From Clostridiales bacterium (GTDB lineage: Bacteria; Bacillota; Clostridia; Oscillospirales; Oscillospiraceae), in contig JAHZEE010000016.1 in assembly GCA_019421975.1 (NCBI GenBank), positions 1 to 15,139 on the forward strand: DNA of 15,139 nt, in the 5' to 3' direction. Within the stretch, counting starts at the first letter, position 1; each line of letters opens with the position of its first letter. Made by a program: the position numbers and the translations under genes. Below the pieces are notes generated by a model. It did no database searches. It was not told the DNA's origin and was given only the letters and a program-made list of their open reading frames with translations. Shown piece by piece: positions 14,957 through 15,139 of the stretch.

Positions 14957-14984
14957 CTTTGTTCCTTTCCAGGGGCATACCGCC

Positions 14985-15013
14985 TTGTAATATCTTCCCC
15001 AATCTGGTAAAAA
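14985..15013 (+). promoter_or_regulatory. Candidate promoter of the NimA-like gene
   Basis: TTGTAA (14985-14990), a 17-base spacer and TAAAAA (15008-15013) give a moderate promoter (four of six matches in each box), about 32 bases before the ATG. No equally good minus-strand promoter for ecfT is visible in the same 88-base gap; a weak TATTAC-type -10 is the best I see there. Confidence 0.4.
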
Positions 15014-15044
15014 TGAGACAGAAAAACCAAAGGAGGCGCATTTT

Positions 15045-15139
15045 ATGAGAAGAAAAGACCGGGAGGTCACCGATCCCAGCCGCATTCTGGACATTCTCTC
15101 ACGCTGCCACTGCTGCCGGCTCGGATTTTACGACGCAGG
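15045..15139 (+). CDS. Pyridoxamine 5'-phosphate oxidase-like/NimA-family flavoprotein (3' end missing)
   Basis: Only the first 31 codons are present. They begin MRRKDREVTD and continue with a helix (SRILDILSRC) and CCRLGFYDA, which matches the start of the FMN-binding split-barrel family annotated as pyridoxamine 5'-phosphate oxidase-like or 5-nitroimidazole-resistance NimA-like. AAAGGAGG lies 8 bases before the ATG. These proteins are usually about 150-160 residues. The real substrate is generally unknown, and the name does not by itself imply drug resistance. It is divergent from ecfT. Confidence 0.8.
   Translation, partial: MRRKDREVTDPSRILDILSRCHCCRLGFYDA

Noticed and set aside
14109..15041. 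Continuous open frame that would extend the ECF ATPase fusion by 311 residues to 15041
   Set aside because: It lies in a different frame over ecfT, translates to Gly/Ala/Pro-rich non-family sequence, and the ATG at 14108 has an excellent ribosome site right before the ATPase domain.
14957..15044. Cobalamin or other vitamin riboswitch upstream of ecfT
   Set aside because: The gap is only 88 bases, with no conserved box or multi-stem structure; it holds little more than ribosome sites and a weak promoter.

Overview
The window reads as chromosomal DNA of a GC-rich, Gram-positive anaerobe of the Clostridia, probably a gut Oscillospirales-type bacterium. The clues are three C-terminal S-layer homology domains of the CTRAQ type, a lipoprotein-anchored amino-acid importer, an EtfAB pair of the electron-bifurcating type, an energy-coupling-factor (ECF) vitamin-type transporter, and strong AGGAGG-like ribosome binding sites. 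The genus assignment is inference. I see no rRNA, tRNA, CRISPR array, insertion sequence or phage gene. Coding density is high and no gene-free stretch exceeds 200 bases.

Layout. 1-1707 (+) is the 3' part of a large cell-surface protein: an alpha-barrel of the prenyltransferase/terpene-cyclase type, a DUF4430 domain and three SLH domains. A strong bidirectional hairpin (1718-1754) separates it from a convergent three-gene operon (5159 to 1763, minus strand): an FAD-linked 2-hydroxyacid (lactate-type) dehydrogenase, EtfB and EtfA, with ATGA coupling between the first two. Divergent from this operon, across a 110-base gap with overlapping promoters, is an aspartate-type aminotransferase (5270-6562, +). 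Its 3' end overlaps, tail to tail, an amino-acid ABC importer operon (8940 to 6501, minus strand: binding protein, hairpin, permease, ATPase). Next comes a DUF554 membrane protein (minus strand). It is divergent from a two-gene plus-strand unit of uncharacterised membrane proteins (DUF2752, then a DUF4234/SHOCT protein). A second bidirectional terminator (11692-11725) separates that unit from an ECF transporter operon (14956 to 11733, minus strand): EcfT, then a 791-residue fusion of both ATPases with an S component. The window ends in the start of a pyridoxamine-phosphate-oxidase/NimA-like flavoprotein gene (+).

How the genes may work together. The dehydrogenase-EtfBA operon probably interconverts a 2-hydroxyacid and a 2-oxoacid using NAD and ferredoxin or a similar low-potential carrier. 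The divergent aminotransferase could link that 2-oxoacid pool to amino acids, and the nearby amino-acid importer fits an amino-acid- or lactate-fermenting lifestyle. The ECF system takes up an unidentified micronutrient. The surface protein at the left edge has the domain order of animal cobalamin carriers, but its ligand is unknown.

Most promising for follow-up: the ATPase-ATPase-S fusion of unknown substrate, the DUF2752 / DUF4234-SHOCT pair, and the shared overlapping promoter between the dehydrogenase operon and the aminotransferase. I do not see convincing evidence for a wholly new multi-gene system.
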